Shown piece by piece: positions 31,428 through 41,791 of a DNA stretch of 64,000 nt (positions within the stretch are counted from its first letter, which is position 1; each line of letters starts with the position of its first letter). The translations under genes and the position numbers were made by a program. Below the pieces are notes generated by a model, which had not been told where the DNA came from, did not search any database, and saw only the letters and a list, made by a program, of their open reading frames with translations. The stretch is from positions 138,718 to 202,717 of the forward strand of contig NZ_KB906968.1 of the NCBI RefSeq assembly GCF_000381745.1, written 5' to 3'. This DNA comes from Psychromonas ossibalaenae ATCC BAA-1528. GTDB lineage: Bacteria > Pseudomonadota > Gammaproteobacteria > Enterobacterales > Psychromonadaceae.

Positions 31428-32435
31428 CTACTGGGCTGGTTTATCAAAACCAAAATGCAGGTAAGTGCGGTTGGTCGCAATACGCCCTCTTGGAGTACGC
31501 TGTAAAAATCCCTGCTGAATCAGATATGGCTCTAATACATCTTCAATGGTCTCTTTCTCTTCACCGATTGCGGCGGCTAAATTATCTAAACCTACAGGAC
31601 CGCCTTGAAAGGTATCTAAAATAGCCATCAGCAGTTTTCGATCCATATAATCAAAGCCCTGATTATCCACTTCCAGCATATCTAGCGCCTGTTTAGCGAT
31701 ATCATCATTGATCACGGGCGCTTTTTTAACCTGTGCGTAATCACGCACCCGGCGTAATAAACGGTTAGCAATACGCGGCGTACCGCGGGAACGTTTAGCA
31801 ACTTCCACAGCACCTGACTCATCCATATTCAGTTCAAGATGTTTAGAGCTGCGCAGGACAATTTTAGTTAATGATTTCAAATCATAATATTCAAGGCGCT
31901 GCACAATACCAAAACGATCGCGCAGCGGCGAGGTTAATGAACCGGCACGTGTCGTTGCGCCGATTAAAGTAAAAGGCGGCAAATCAAGTTTAATCGAACG
32001 TGCAGCAGGACCTTCACCAATCATTATATCCAGCTGATAGTCTTCCATTGCCGGATAGAGTATCTCTTCAACGATCGGGCTTAATCTGTGTATTTCATCG
32101 ATAAACAGAACATCGTTTTCTTCGAGATTGGTCAGCAGTGCTGCTAAATCGCCTGCTTTTTCTAAAATAGGTCCGGAAGTAGTTTTGATATTTACATCAA
32201 GCTCGTTAGCAACAATATGCGACAACGTGGTTTTACCCAGTCCGGGAGGACCAAAAATCAGCAGGTGATCCAGTGCTTCGCTGCGTTGACGTGCGGCTTC
32301 AATGAAGATTTCCATCTGCGCATTAACCTGCGGCTGACCTTCATAATCAGCCAGCAGCTTCGGACGAATAGCCCGATCGACAAAGGTATCATCAATTTTT
32401 TCAGTGCCGGAAATCAGGCGGTCTTCTTCAATCAT
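31428..32435 (-). CDS. ruvB: Holliday junction branch migration helicase RuvB
   Basis: RuvB is the hexameric ATPase motor that drives branch migration with RuvA. The 335-aa protein has Walker [11 protein letters not shown] (about 64-73), Walker [10 protein letters not shown] (about 115-123), the sensor region [20 protein letters not shown] and a C-terminal winged helix ending [13 protein letters not shown]. Length is normal. The start is three bases after the ruvA stop. Confidence 0.97.
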   Translation of the reverse strand: MIEEDRLISGTEKIDDTFVDRAIRPKLLADYEGQPQVNAQMEIFIEAARQRSEALDHLLIFGPPGLGKTTLSHIVANELDVNIKTTSGPILEKAGDLAALLTNLEENDVLFIDEIHRLSPIVEEILYPAMEDYQLDIMIGEGPAARSIKLDLPPFTLIGATTRAGSLTSPLRDRFGIVQRLEYYDLKSLTKIVLRSSKHLELNMDESGAVEVAKRSRGTPRIANRLLRRVRDYAQVKKAPVINDDIAKQALDMLEVDNQGFDYMDRKLLMAILDTFQGGPVGLDNLAAAIGEEKETIEDVLEPYLIQQGFLQRTPRGRIATNRTYLHFGFDKPAQ

Positions 32436-32438
32436 TTT

Positions 32439-33062
32439 TTATACCATGCTTTTAAGTGAACTGCGGATCAGCGCTTCACAATCCATACCGTCCTGATAAA
32501 CCTGTTTAATCACTTTTTCCGCCATCGCAGGTTTATAACCTAACGCCACCAGCGCACTAATCGCTTCATCTTTAGCATTACCGCTGACAAAAGTATTTTC
32601 TAAACCGTTTTCAAAAGCCATTTTATCCGACTCAGGTGTTAATAAATCAGCACCGGTCCAGTTCTTCAGACGATCTTTCATTTCCACCACTAAACGCTCA
32701 GCAGTCTTTTTACCCACACCCGGCAGTTTCACTAAGCTGCTTACGGCATCATTATGAATACACTGCACAAACTGATTTGCCGACATACCGGACAAGATAG
32801 CAAGTGCCAGCTTAGGCCCGACACCGTTAACTTTGATTAATTCGCGAAACATAGCGCGTTCGTGTTTATCAGCAAAACCATATAAAAGCTGCGCATCTTC
32901 ACGGACAACAAAATGGGTATAAATAATCGCTTCCTGACCAATTTCTGGCAGCGGATAAAACGAGCTCATCGGCAGCTGAATTTCATAACCAACGCCGGAA
33001 ACGTCTAATAATACTTCCGGAGGTTGTTTTTCTAACAGGATCCCGCGCAGTCTTCCAATCAT
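32439..33062 (-). CDS. ruvA: Holliday junction branch migration protein RuvA
   Basis: RuvA binds four-way junctions and loads RuvB. The 207-aa protein has the N-terminal OB-fold ([20 protein letters not shown]), two helix-hairpin-helix motifs ([15 protein letters not shown] and [16 protein letters not shown]), and a C-terminal domain III (about 160-205) that contacts RuvB. It forms a tight pair with ruvB. Confidence 0.96.
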   Translation of the reverse strand: MIGRLRGILLEKQPPEVLLDVSGVGYEIQLPMSSFYPLPEIGQEAIIYTHFVVREDAQLLYGFADKHERAMFRELIKVNGVGPKLALAILSGMSANQFVQCIHNDAVSSLVKLPGVGKKTAERLVVEMKDRLKNWTGADLLTPESDKMAFENGLENTFVSGNAKDEAISALVALGYKPAMAEKVIKQVYQDGMDCEALIRSSLKSMV

Positions 33063-33126
33063 CTTATTATCCTAAGTAATTATTTAATGTCTTAAGCATA
33101 AAAAACAACTGAGTTAATATCCAGTG

Positions 33127-34014
33127 TTATTTTGACATACGGATGATTTGTTTCTCAAAAGCAAATAAAGCCACACCCGACCAGATAAACAAAAAGGTAA
33201 CCGTCTTAACTAAACTCAATTCTTCACCGTAAAAAACCACTGCAAACATAAATAATAATGAAGGCGCCATATACTGGAAAAAACCTAATGTTGATAATTT
33301 CAAACGTAAAGCCGCCTGACCGAAAAAGATCAGCGGCAGCGCAGTAACAATACCGGCAAACATCAGCCAGCCGTTTAATGACCAGCTGTTAGTCAGCATA
33401 TTTGCGGTGTTTGTTCCTGCTGCATAAACAATAAAATACAGTGCGACAGGCAGTACTAACAGGGTTTCAATAAACAAACCGGTCAGAGCTTCAATTTTAA
33501 CTTTTTTACGCAGTAACGCATAAAAAGCAAAACTAAACGGCAAGACTAATGAGATCCAGGGTAATGCACCTAACTGCACCACTTGAATTAATACGCCAAT
33601 CAGCGCCAGTGCCACTGCAATCCATTTGATACGGCTTAAGGATTCATTTAAAAAAATCATACCTAATACAACATTTATCAGAGGATTAATAAAATAACCT
33701 AAACTTGCATCCAGCATACGGCCGTTATTAACTGCCCAGATAAAAACCACCCAGTTAGTACTGATCAGTAATGTGGTAACACCTAAAAACATCATACTTA
33801 TCGGAGACTTACAAACCTTTAATACTTTTGACCAGGTTCCCGTAAAACTAATAATGACAGCAGTCACCAGCGCAGACCAGATAACACGATGCGCTAATAT
33901 TTCATAAACAGGCACAAATTCTAAATGCTTAAAATATATCGGCGCGAAGCCCCACATCAAATAAGCCCCCAGGGCGTAAACAATACCAAGGTGTGTTTCG
34001 GACAAATCTTTCAT
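33127..34014 (-). CDS. rarD: EamA-type transporter RarD
   Basis: This is an inner-membrane protein of 295 aa with about ten helices in two EamA repeats, matching the RarD (chloramphenicol-sensitive protein) family: GIVYALGAYLMWGFAPIYFK at the start and the central NWVVFIWAVNNGRMLDASLGY. Substrate is unknown. It lies on the same strand between ruvC and ruvA, which are usually adjacent, so it is an insertion in the ruv cluster. The spacing of 65-80 bases on each side leaves room for its own promoter. Confidence 0.88.
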   Translation of the reverse strand: MKDLSETHLGIVYALGAYLMWGFAPIYFKHLEFVPVYEILAHRVIWSALVTAVIISFTGTWSKVLKVCKSPISMMFLGVTTLLISTNWVVFIWAVNNGRMLDASLGYFINPLINVVLGMIFLNESLSRIKWIAVALALIGVLIQVVQLGALPWISLVLPFSFAFYALLRKKVKIEALTGLFIETLLVLPVALYFIVYAAGTNTANMLTNSWSLNGWLMFAGIVTALPLIFFGQAALRLKLSTLGFFQYMAPSLLFMFAVVFYGEELSLVKTVTFLFIWSGVALFAFEKQIIRMSK

Positions 34015-34092
34015 TAAAACCTCTTAGGGAAATAGAAACATTAACTCAATAATTGAGTTTTTAAGAACAACAAATTACTAGAAAAGAAAAAC

Positions 34093-34614
34093 TTAACGTA
34101 GACGTCCACGGACCGTTTTTTTTACCTGGCCTGCCATAGCCACCAGCGACTGCGCGGTGTGGGCATGACATATCGCCACCGCCAAACCATCGGCGGCATC
34201 AGCCTGCGGCCTGCCGGACAGTTTTAAAATCTGCATCACCATCTGCTGTACCTGCTCTTTACTCGCGCCGCCGCTACCTGTTACCGCTTGTTTTATCTGC
34301 CGCGCTGAATATTCACAGACATACAGATCCGCCTGCGTGGCGGCCACAATTGCAGCGCCGCGCGCCTGTCCGAGTTTAAGGGCTGAATCAGGATTCTTAG
34401 CCATAAACACCTGTTCAATCCCAAATTCAGTGGGCTGATACTGTTTAATAACTTCGCTGATCCCCTTAAAAATCATATCCAGCTTAGGTGCCAGCGAGTC
34501 CCCTTTAGTGCGGATACAGCCGCTGGCAATATAAATACATTTACTGCCTTTCTGCTGAATAACACCATAACCGGTAATACGAGAGCCGGGATCAATACCA
34601 AGAATAATACTCAC
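34093..34614 (-). CDS. ruvC: Holliday junction resolvase RuvC
   Basis: RuvC is the endonuclease that cuts Holliday junctions. Acidic active-site residues are visible in ILGIDPGSR (Asp near residue 6), [15 protein letters not shown] (Glu) and [12 protein letters not shown] (two Asp), giving the full DEDD set. From the GTG at 34614 the protein is 173 aa and begins [10 protein letters not shown] like E. coli RuvC. A GTG two codons earlier is too near the AAGG site. The gene is separated from ruvAB by rarD. Confidence 0.95.
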   Translation of the reverse strand: MSIILGIDPGSRITGYGVIQQKGSKCIYIASGCIRTKGDSLAPKLDMIFKGISEVIKQYQPTEFGIEQVFMAKNPDSALKLGQARGAAIVAATQADLYVCEYSARQIKQAVTGSGGASKEQVQQMVMQILKLSGRPQADAADGLAVAICHAHTAQSLVAMAGQVKKTVRGRLR

Positions 34615-34920
34615 AAACACACCTTAAAAAAACACATGTAACCTCAATAAAAACAAGGTTGAAAAGCAAAGTAAAAACACCAGCACACTGTACGCGAGGC
34701 GCCCTTGCAGCGCAAAGAAATCATAATTTAAATCAGCTCTATTTTCCCGCGGTCAGAAGGGCCTCTTGCCCTAAGCACAACTCAGGATCACAGAAAATAC
34801 AACAGCTGGCACTGACTTTTTATTTTTGTGCGATGCTTATCAGTTGAGTTATACACTAATAGTAAAAACAATCACTTATTGGTTATTCTAGCTAGACGGC
34901 AAATACAGGGGGGAGTAACC

Positions 34921-36720
34921 ATGAAACAAAACCGGCGTATTCCACTTATTCTGATCGTCCTGTACGTGATGACCGCCATTTTTTCTGTGACCTGGTTATG
35001 GCAGTTCAGTTATCAGAACTTAATTTCCTATAATCAGCAGCAGCTTGAACGTTTCAGCAGCCACCTGGAAACACAGCTGGAACGTTTTGCTTATATTCCA
35101 CAGCTGTTATCCCGGCAAAGTATCATGGTTGACGCTCTGCAGCTTCCTGATAATTCCATACAGTCCAATATCGTTAATTCTCACTTAGCGTCAATCAATC
35201 AAATCATAGATGCTTCCGATACCTACCTTCTAGACACAAAGGGTAACACTATAGCCGCCAGCAACTGGCAGCGTAATGATTCTTTTGTTGGTAAAAATTT
35301 CGCTTTTAGGCCTTACTTTTTACAGGCAATGACAGGACAGCAGGGACACTATTTCGCGCTGGGTACTACTTCCGGCAAACGCGGCTATTATTTTGCCTAC
35401 CCGGTTCGTCATGGCGGCGACGTACTCGGCGTAGTCGTCTTAAAAATGGATCTTTCTGCCATCGAAAAAGACTGGTCCGGCAAACAGCAGCATTTTCTCG
35501 TCACTGACACCAATAATATCGTTTTTATATCCAGTGAAACCTCCTGGTTATTCCGCAGCCTGACACCGCTTAGTCCCCAGATAAAAGATCAGATCCGCAG
35601 CGGCCGCCGTTATGCAGATAAAGAAATAACCTCTCTGACCTTCTCCGGAAACCTGAATAAAAGCCCGGCATTAATCCGCTTAAATACAACACAAGGGATG
35701 GGAGGCAGCTATTTATCATTAACAAAAAATCTGCCCGAAATTGAACTGCAGGTGCGAGTACTGGCACCGATTATTTCCATTGTAATCGATATAGCGCTGC
35801 TTATTGTGGTGCTTTCCCTGGTATTTATACTGATTTATCTGGTATTTACACTGGCCGGCCAAAGACAAAGCAGAGCCCGCGAGAAAGAACAGCTACAGGC
35901 AAAAGCAAAACAGGAACTTGAATTTAAGGTGATGCAGCGTACCTCGGCTCTGCAGGCGGAAGTTGAAGAAAGAAAAAAAGCCGAACGGGCTTTACGAGCC
36001 ACACAGAATGAATTGATACAGGCGGCTAAACTAGCAGTATTAGGACAACTTTCTGCCAGTATCAGTCATGAATTGAATAATCCGCTGGCGGCTATCCGCA
36101 GTTATGCCGACAATGCGGCCGTTTTTATTGAGCGCAATAAAATTGAGCAGGCCTCGGGAAACTTAAAACGGATCACCGCCCTTACCGAACGTATGGCTAA
36201 AATCAGCTCTCAGCTTAAGGTCTTTGCCCGGAAATCCGATGGGGAGCTTTCTGTTATCACACTGCAGCCGGTAATATTAGCCGCTTTTGAACTGGTAAAA
36301 CCGCAGCTTAAAACGAGCAGAGTGACATTAAACCTCAAGCTGCCGGAGCATCTTATTCATGTAAAAGCTGAGCCTATTCAGTTAGAGCAGATAGTGGTCA
36401 ACCTCCTGTCTAATGCAATTCAGGCGATGGAAGAGTCGGAACAAAAAGAGATAGAAATAAAATTATGGATTAATCAGCACAAAGCTCAGGTAGAGGTGCT
36501 TGACAGCGGTCCGGGTATTATTAATGCAGATTTAAAACGATTATTCGAACCTTTCTTTACCACTAAAGAAACCGGACTAGGTTTAGGCTTGTCGATTTCC
36601 CAGCAGATTATAAAAAACATGCAGGGGGATATTTGGGCTGAGAACAGCGTAGAACTTGGTGCAAGACTCTGCATAAACCTGCCATTAGAAAAATATGAAA
36701 ACATCTCAATCGGGAGTTAA
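34921..36720 (+). CDS. dctB: C4-dicarboxylate sensor histidine kinase DctB
   Basis: DctB senses extracellular C4-dicarboxylates and phosphorylates DctD. The 599-aa protein has an N-terminal membrane helix (about 9-29), a periplasmic double-PAS/Cache sensor (about 35-275; the GKNFAFRPYFLQAMTGQQGHYFALG pattern, cut here to FRPYFLQAM and GHYFALG), a second helix (about 283-310), a coiled coil, the phospho-acceptor SISHELNNPLAAIRSYADNA (His about 383) and an ATPase domain with NLLSNAIQAM and GLGLGLSISQ. The start at 34921 has a strong GGGGGGAG site. It is one base from dctD. Confidence 0.93.
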   Translation: MKQNRRIPLILIVLYVMTAIFSVTWLWQFSYQNLISYNQQQLERFSSHLETQLERFAYIPQLLSRQSIMVDALQLPDNSIQSNIVNSHLASINQIIDASDTYLLDTKGNTIAASNWQRNDSFVGKNFAFRPYFLQAMTGQQGHYFALGTTSGKRGYYFAYPVRHGGDVLGVVVLKMDLSAIEKDWSGKQQHFLVTDTNNIVFISSETSWLFRSLTPLSPQIKDQIRSGRRYADKEITSLTFSGNLNKSPALIRLNTTQGMGGSYLSLTKNLPEIELQVRVLAPIISIVIDIALLIVVLSLVFILIYLVFTLAGQRQSRAREKEQLQAKAKQELEFKVMQRTSALQAEVEERKKAERALRATQNELIQAAKLAVLGQLSASISHELNNPLAAIRSYADNAAVFIERNKIEQASGNLKRITALTERMAKISSQLKVFARKSDGELSVITLQPVILAAFELVKPQLKTSRVTLNLKLPEHLIHVKAEPIQLEQIVVNLLSNAIQAMEESEQKEIEIKLWINQHKAQVEVLDSGPGIINADLKRLFEPFFTTKETGLGLGLSISQQIIKNMQGDIWAENSVELGARLCINLPLEKYENISIGS

Positions 36721-36721
36721 T

Positions 36722-38053
36722 ATGAGTCAGGTATTTTTTATCGATGACGAACAGGATTTAAGAACAGCTAATGAACAGACCTTTGAATTAGCTGAAATAC
36801 AAGCCCGATTTTTTGCAGATGCTGAGTCTGCACTACTGGCAATGAAAACAGCGATGCCGATGGTGGTGATCACCGATATCCGTCTGCCGGGAATATCAGG
36901 GCAGCAGTTATTAACCACCCTAAGACATCGGGATGCGGATCTGCCGGTTATTCTGATAACCGGACATGGTGATATTTCCATGGCGGTGCAGGCGATTCAT
37001 GACGGCGCTTATGACTTTATCGAAAAACCATTTTCAGCGGACCGTTTAGTTGAAACCACCCGTAAAGCGATCGAAAAACGTCTGCTTACCCTAGAAAACC
37101 ACTGTCTGAAAAAAGCGCTGCAGGCTAAAGAGACACTCGGACCGAGAATTATTGGTACCACTGACAGCGTTGTATTATTACGTCAGATGGTAGCGCAAGT
37201 TGCTGATACCCAAGCCGATATCCTGTTATTTGGCGAGACCGGCACAGGCAAAGAACTAGTAGCGCGTTCCCTGCATGAACAGAGTCGACGCAGCAGCAAT
37301 AATTTTGTAGCGGTGAACTGCGGTGCAGTACCTGAACATCTGATTGAAAGTGAGCTCTACGGCCATCAAAAAGGCGCATTTACCGGAGCGGATAAAGAGC
37401 GTATCGGTAAGTTTGAGTATGCGCAGGGCGGCACCCTGTTTCTTGATGAAATAGAATCGATGCCGATGCCGGCACAGGTTCGCCTGTTAAGAGTTTTACA
37501 GGAAAGAAGTCTGGAACGGATCGGCTCTAACAAATCAATTAAATTAGATATTCGAATTATAGCAGCCACTAAAATTGATTTAAAAGAATCCACTGATTTC
37601 AGACAGGATTTATACTACCGCTTAAATGTAGTAACCCTAAACTTACCGACATTAAGACAGCGGAAAGAAGATATTCCCGCTCTGTTCCATCATTTCTTAT
37701 TAGTTGCCGCCGCCCGTTACGGCAAAGCAGCTCCGGCACTGCCTAATAATGATCTGCAGGTGCTGCTTACCCATGACTGGCCGGGTAATGTTCGGGAATT
37801 AAGAAATGCAGCTGAACGCTTTGTGCTGCTCGGGTCATTAAGCGGATTAAACAACGACAGCAGTGCCGTTGAAACGGCATTAAGTTTATCCGCGCAGGTT
37901 GAAGCCTTTGAAAAAACCTTAATAGAGCAGGCCCTCTCGGATACCGGCGGCAGCATCAAAGACAGCATGGCCCGGCTTAATCTGGCACGCAAAACCCTGT
38001 ATGACAAAATGCAGAAACACGGCTTAGAAAAAAACAATTATAAAGGGGAATAA
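36722..38053 (+). CDS. dctD: Sigma-54-dependent response regulator DctD
   Basis: DctD is activated by DctB and turns on sigma-54 promoters of dicarboxylate transport genes. The 443-aa protein has a receiver domain with the acceptor Asp in VVITDIRLPG (about 52), an AAA+ domain with GETGTGKE (about 170), the sigma-54 contact loop GAFTGADKERIGKFE, Walker B TLFLDEIESM, and a Fis-type helix-turn-helix at the C-terminus (RLNLARKTLYDKMQKH). The ATG one base after the dctB stop has GGGAG upstream. A matching sigma-54 promoter exists before dctP. Confidence 0.94.
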   Translation: MSQVFFIDDEQDLRTANEQTFELAEIQARFFADAESALLAMKTAMPMVVITDIRLPGISGQQLLTTLRHRDADLPVILITGHGDISMAVQAIHDGAYDFIEKPFSADRLVETTRKAIEKRLLTLENHCLKKALQAKETLGPRIIGTTDSVVLLRQMVAQVADTQADILLFGETGTGKELVARSLHEQSRRSSNNFVAVNCGAVPEHLIESELYGHQKGAFTGADKERIGKFEYAQGGTLFLDEIESMPMPAQVRLLRVLQERSLERIGSNKSIKLDIRIIAATKIDLKESTDFRQDLYYRLNVVTLNLPTLRQRKEDIPALFHHFLLVAAARYGKAAPALPNNDLQVLLTHDWPGNVRELRNAAERFVLLGSLSGLNNDSSAVETALSLSAQVEAFEKTLIEQALSDTGGSIKDSMARLNLARKTLYDKMQKHGLEKNNYKGE

Positions 38054-38135
38054 ATCCTAAAAAGGCGCGTGGTATTTTAGATTCCCTGCTTACACTAAAA
38101 AAGAAACTATTTCGGCTAGCGTCTTACTTTCCGTT

Positions 38136-38427
38136 TACGTTTTTCTTGGTTGAGAAATAACTTTAGCAAAGGAAATCATGGATGATTTCATTAGGCTTGG
38201 TTCAGCACATGGATGTGCTGTCCAAGCCGGTGCGTTAAAAAGTTGTTGAGCAGACAAGAATAAAAAACGTTTCGGAACGGCACTTTTTGGTTACTTTTTC
38301 TTGCTGTTGAGAAAAAGTAACTCGCCGTCAGGGCGGAAGACCAACATTGAAAGCTAAACTAGGCGTAACAAGCGTAAGCCTACAAACAAATAATAATTCA
38401 GATAATGTATTTCTAAATTAAACAAAG
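38136..38427 (+). repeat. 292-bp structured intergenic repeat, copy C
   Basis: This is a near-identical partner of the copy at 24444-24735, in the same orientation and the same length. The three nested inverted repeats are all preserved. It lies in the gap between the convergent dctD and dctM genes, with no ORF of its own. Its hairpins could serve as a bidirectional transcription barrier there. Confidence 0.9.
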
Positions 38428-38462
38428 TGAGTGTCCAATCTTTTACCCGCCCTTATACACAT

Positions 38463-39836
38463 TTATTTAGTAATAATTTCCGGCCCCATCAGCAGTGTCG
38501 GCAGCCAGGTTGAAACCCACGGTACGTAGGTCACGATAATTAGAAACAAGAACATTACCCCAACCAGCGGCATAGCGGCTTTTACCACGCCCATCATGGA
38601 CATTCTGGCGACCCCGGCGGTGACAAACAAATTCAATCCCACCGGAGGGGTTATCATACCTATCTCCATATTCACCACCATCATGATACCAAGATGGATC
38701 GGATCAATACCCAGGGCAATAGCAATCGGAAATACCAGCGGTGCGACAATAATAAGAAGGCCCGACGGCTCCATAAACTGCCCGCCGATCAGCAGCAGTA
38801 CGTTAACCACAATTAAAAATGTAATGGGCCCGAGTCCCGCTGAAAGCATTGATTCGGTAATCATTTGCGGAATACGTTCTTCTGTTAAAACATGCTTCAA
38901 GATCAACGCATTAGCAACAATAAACAGGAGCATAATGGTTAGTTTACCGGCCTCAAGCAGGGTTTTACGCGTATCTTCATGGCAGAATACATGACTGGCT
39001 TTAACCCAGTAAGAACGTGCTTTTTTCTCTTCCGGCTCTTTCTCCGCCAGAGGTCCCATATCACGATAGATAAAATTAGAGATGAAAAAGGCATACACAG
39101 CAGCCACAGCAGCCGCCTCAGTGGGAGTAAAAATGCCGCCGTAGATACCGCCGAGAATAATCACAATCAGCAGCAGCCCCCAGCCGGCATCTTTAGCAGA
39201 TGCAAAAACTTCTTTCCAGCCGACAAAAGGCTGAGTAGGAATATTTTTAATACGCGCAAAAATATAGATAGCAATCATCAGCAGTAAACCTGCTAATAAT
39301 CCCGGAATAACGCCGCCTAAAAACATACGTCCGACGGAAACATCCGTAGCAGCCGCATATACCACCATCACAATTGAGGGCGGGATCAAAATACCTAAAG
39401 TGCCCGCATTACAGATAACCCCGGCAGCAAACTCTTTGCTATAACCGTTTTTTACCATGCCGGCAATAACCAGACCGCCGATCGCAACCACAGTTGCAGG
39501 AGATGATCCGGAAAGCGCGGCAAACATCATACAGGCCACTACTGAGGCCATTGCTAAACCGCCGCGCAGTGACCCGACCAGAGCGATTGCAAAGCGAATA
39601 ATACGCTGTGCAACGCCGCCGGTCGCCATAAAACTAGAAGCCAGGATAAAAAAAGGAATCGCTAATAATGTGTAATGGCCGGCAAAGGCATTAAATAACG
39701 TCTGTGCGACAGATGCTAAAGAAGCATCTGAATGTATTAATAAAAACACAATGCTGGAAAGGCCAAGCGATACAGCAATCGGCACACCGATCAGCATAAA
39801 AATAATAACCATTAGAAACAGGTATAACATCGCCAT
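38463..39836 (-). CDS. dctM: TRAP dicarboxylate transporter large permease DctM
   Basis: DctM is the large membrane subunit that carries out sodium-driven C4-dicarboxylate uptake. The 457-aa protein has about twelve to thirteen membrane segments and the family stretches ASSFMATGGVAQRII, FAALSGSSPATVVAIG, GTLGILIPPSIVMVVY and MEIGMITPPVGLNLFV. An internal polar stretch near 275 (EEKKARSYWVKASHV) is longer than in many homologues. It is two bases after dctQ. Confidence 0.95.
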   Translation of the reverse strand: MAMLYLFLMVIIFMLIGVPIAVSLGLSSIVFLLIHSDASLASVAQTLFNAFAGHYTLLAIPFFILASSFMATGGVAQRIIRFAIALVGSLRGGLAMASVVACMMFAALSGSSPATVVAIGGLVIAGMVKNGYSKEFAAGVICNAGTLGILIPPSIVMVVYAAATDVSVGRMFLGGVIPGLLAGLLLMIAIYIFARIKNIPTQPFVGWKEVFASAKDAGWGLLLIVIILGGIYGGIFTPTEAAAVAAVYAFFISNFIYRDMGPLAEKEPEEKKARSYWVKASHVFCHEDTRKTLLEAGKLTIMLLFIVANALILKHVLTEERIPQMITESMLSAGLGPITFLIVVNVLLLIGGQFMEPSGLLIIVAPLVFPIAIALGIDPIHLGIMMVVNMEIGMITPPVGLNLFVTAGVARMSMMGVVKAAMPLVGVMFLFLIIVTYVPWVSTWLPTLLMGPEIITK

Positions 39837-39838
39837 GA

Positions 39839-40462
39839 TTACTCCCCCTTCTCTGGCTGATGCAGTGTTTGTAAATCTTCTTCAACTTCATGACCGGCAA
39901 TCATACGGTCTACTTTGCCGGTAAGAACCTGCATGAAAATTTGTAAAAACCGGAAAGTCAGCATTGCCATACCCAGCGGCAATGCAAAATAAGGAATAAA
40001 ACGCGGCAGTTTTTCATAGGACTCACCTTCGTTTAACCAGACGCTGAGAAACTGTAATATGTCCGGCATAGGAATGTCATCGGTTTCGTACCAGGCGCGC
40101 TCGGTGACAAAAGGAAACCAGTAATTCCATGAACCGATTAACAGCAGCACGGAAAAACTTAAGCAGCAGAAAACCGCAGTTAACGCACAACCTTTACGCA
40201 GCGGCTCAGGAAGCAGATTAATCACCACGTCCACACCAATATGGAAATGCTTTTTCACACCGTAGGAGGCGCCAACCAGCACCATCCAGGCAAACATAAA
40301 AACAGTCAGCTCTAATGCCCATAAAATATTACCGTTAAATACATAGCGGAAAACAACATTAGCAAAGGTCAGCAGGGTCATCAGGCCTAAAAACAGGGCA
40401 ATTAACGTTTCTTCTATATAATCTGTAAATTCCCCTAAGCGGGTAAAAAATCCATTTTTCAT
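39839..40462 (-). CDS. dctQ: TRAP dicarboxylate transporter small permease DctQ
   Basis: DctQ is the four-helix small membrane subunit of the TRAP transporter. The 207-aa protein has four hydrophobic segments (about 16-38, 50-68, 92-112, 150-172) and the typical FANVVFRYVFNGNILWALEL near residue 30-50. It lies between dctP and dctM in the usual order. Confidence 0.93.
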   Translation of the reverse strand: MKNGFFTRLGEFTDYIEETLIALFLGLMTLLTFANVVFRYVFNGNILWALELTVFMFAWMVLVGASYGVKKHFHIGVDVVINLLPEPLRKGCALTAVFCCLSFSVLLLIGSWNYWFPFVTERAWYETDDIPMPDILQFLSVWLNEGESYEKLPRFIPYFALPLGMAMLTFRFLQIFMQVLTGKVDRMIAGHEVEEDLQTLHQPEKGE

Positions 40463-40568
40463 GCTGCTCTCCGAAAGTATTTATGCTGACATTTCAGGTT
40501 TATTGACTGTGCCCTAATCTGCAGAAAAACAAATACAACTTATTTTCAGGCAGATTAGATGCATAAAG

Positions 40569-41567
40569 TTACTGGTTTGAAGCAATAGCGGCTTCAATCA
40601 GATCACTGCCGATATCCTTCTCAAACTGACTCCACACGGGTTTAAGTGCATTCACCCATGCCTGACGCTGCTCAGAGCTTAAGGTGCGCACCTGGCCGCC
40701 GGACGCAATAATATTCTGCTTGCTCTCTTCGTTTACTTTACTCGATTCCGCATTTCTCAACGTTGATACTTCAGCAATGATGGTACCTAACTGCTCACGC
40801 ACATCACTTGGCAGATCTTTCCACCAGGAATTTGAAGTCACTACCAGATAATCTAAAATACCGTGATTAGTTTCCGTTACACCATCCTGTACTTCGAAGA
40901 ATTTTTTACCGTAGGTGTTCGACCAGGTATTTTCCTGACCATCGATAACCTTAGTCTGCAGACCGCCGTAAACCTCTTTAAAAGACATTTTCTGCGGATT
41001 AGCACCAAGCTGTTCAAACTGCGCTACTAATACATCTGAAGCCTGTACTCTAAACTTCAGCCCTTTCGCATCACCCGGCAGCAGAAGCGGTTTGTTGGCC
41101 GACATTTGTTTCATGCCGTTGTGCCAGAAATCCAGTCCTTTTAATCCGCGTCGTGTCATTGCATTTTTCAGCTTCTCTCCAGAAGCTGAATTTTGAAAGC
41201 GGTCTACAGCATCAACATCTGCAAACAGGAAAGGCAAATCGAAAATTCGATATTTTTTGGTTATTTTTTCAAACTTAGATAATGAAGGCGCCGCCATCTG
41301 CACATCCCCGTTCAACAGCGCCTCTAGTACTTTGTTATCATCATAAAGTGTTGAATTAGGAAAAACCTGCATGCATGCTTTACCATTCATCTCACTGTTA
41401 ACACGCTGCTCTAATAACGAAGCAGCAATCCCTTTCGGGTGTTTGTCGGTATTAGTTACATGACTGAATTTAATGACTATTTCACCTAGATCACAGTTAG
41501 CATTAGCATTGAAACTGAAAAGTGCGGCGGCTGTACTGATAGATAGAATTACTAGAGGTTTTAACAT
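40569..41567 (-). CDS. dctP: TRAP dicarboxylate-binding periplasmic protein DctP
   Basis: DctP captures C4-dicarboxylates in the periplasm for the DctQM permease. The 332-aa protein has a signal peptide ending near NANA (about 23) and family motifs IKFSHVTNTDKHPKGIAA, FRVQASDVLVAQFEQLGA with the carboxylate-binding Arg, and VIDGQENTWSN. An AAGGAG site precedes the ATG. The gene is preceded by a sigma-54 promoter and heads the dctPQM operon. Confidence 0.95.
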   Translation of the reverse strand: MLKPLVILSISTAAALFSFNANANCDLGEIVIKFSHVTNTDKHPKGIAASLLEQRVNSEMNGKACMQVFPNSTLYDDNKVLEALLNGDVQMAAPSLSKFEKITKKYRIFDLPFLFADVDAVDRFQNSASGEKLKNAMTRRGLKGLDFWHNGMKQMSANKPLLLPGDAKGLKFRVQASDVLVAQFEQLGANPQKMSFKEVYGGLQTKVIDGQENTWSNTYGKKFFEVQDGVTETNHGILDYLVVTSNSWWKDLPSDVREQLGTIIAEVSTLRNAESSKVNEESKQNIIASGGQVRTLSSEQRQAWVNALKPVWSQFEKDIGSDLIEAAIASNQ

Positions 41568-41627
41568 TTTGTACTCCTTGTACTGCAGTTATGGTGCCTG
41601 GTTTATTGATCTGGTTATCAGCTATAG

Positions 41628-41643
41628 AGCAATCGGCAGGCCA
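41628..41643 (-). promoter_or_regulatory. Sigma-54 promoter of dctPQM
   Basis: On the minus strand TGGCCTGCCGATTGCT has the invariant GG and GC doublets at the exact -24/-12 spacing (consensus TGGCAC-N5-TTGCA). It lies about 60 bp upstream of the dctP start codon. DctD, encoded nearby, is the expected activator. Confidence 0.75.
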
Positions 41644-41791
41644 ATGTTAACAGGATGTAAACAAACGCTTTGACAGCGCAGTTATGGTTACATCTTATTA
41701 ACCTAACTATCATTAAAAGGAATTAGAAATGGGTGGGAATCCACCCTTTTATTTGTTGATTTGGGTGAAAAATCACCCGTAATTTAGATGT

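Noticed and set aside
34659-34920. Upstream extension of dctB and short ORF in the ruvC-dctB gap
   Set aside because: The strong GGGGGGAG site directly precedes the ATG at 34921; the extension has no start signals and no homology that I recognise.
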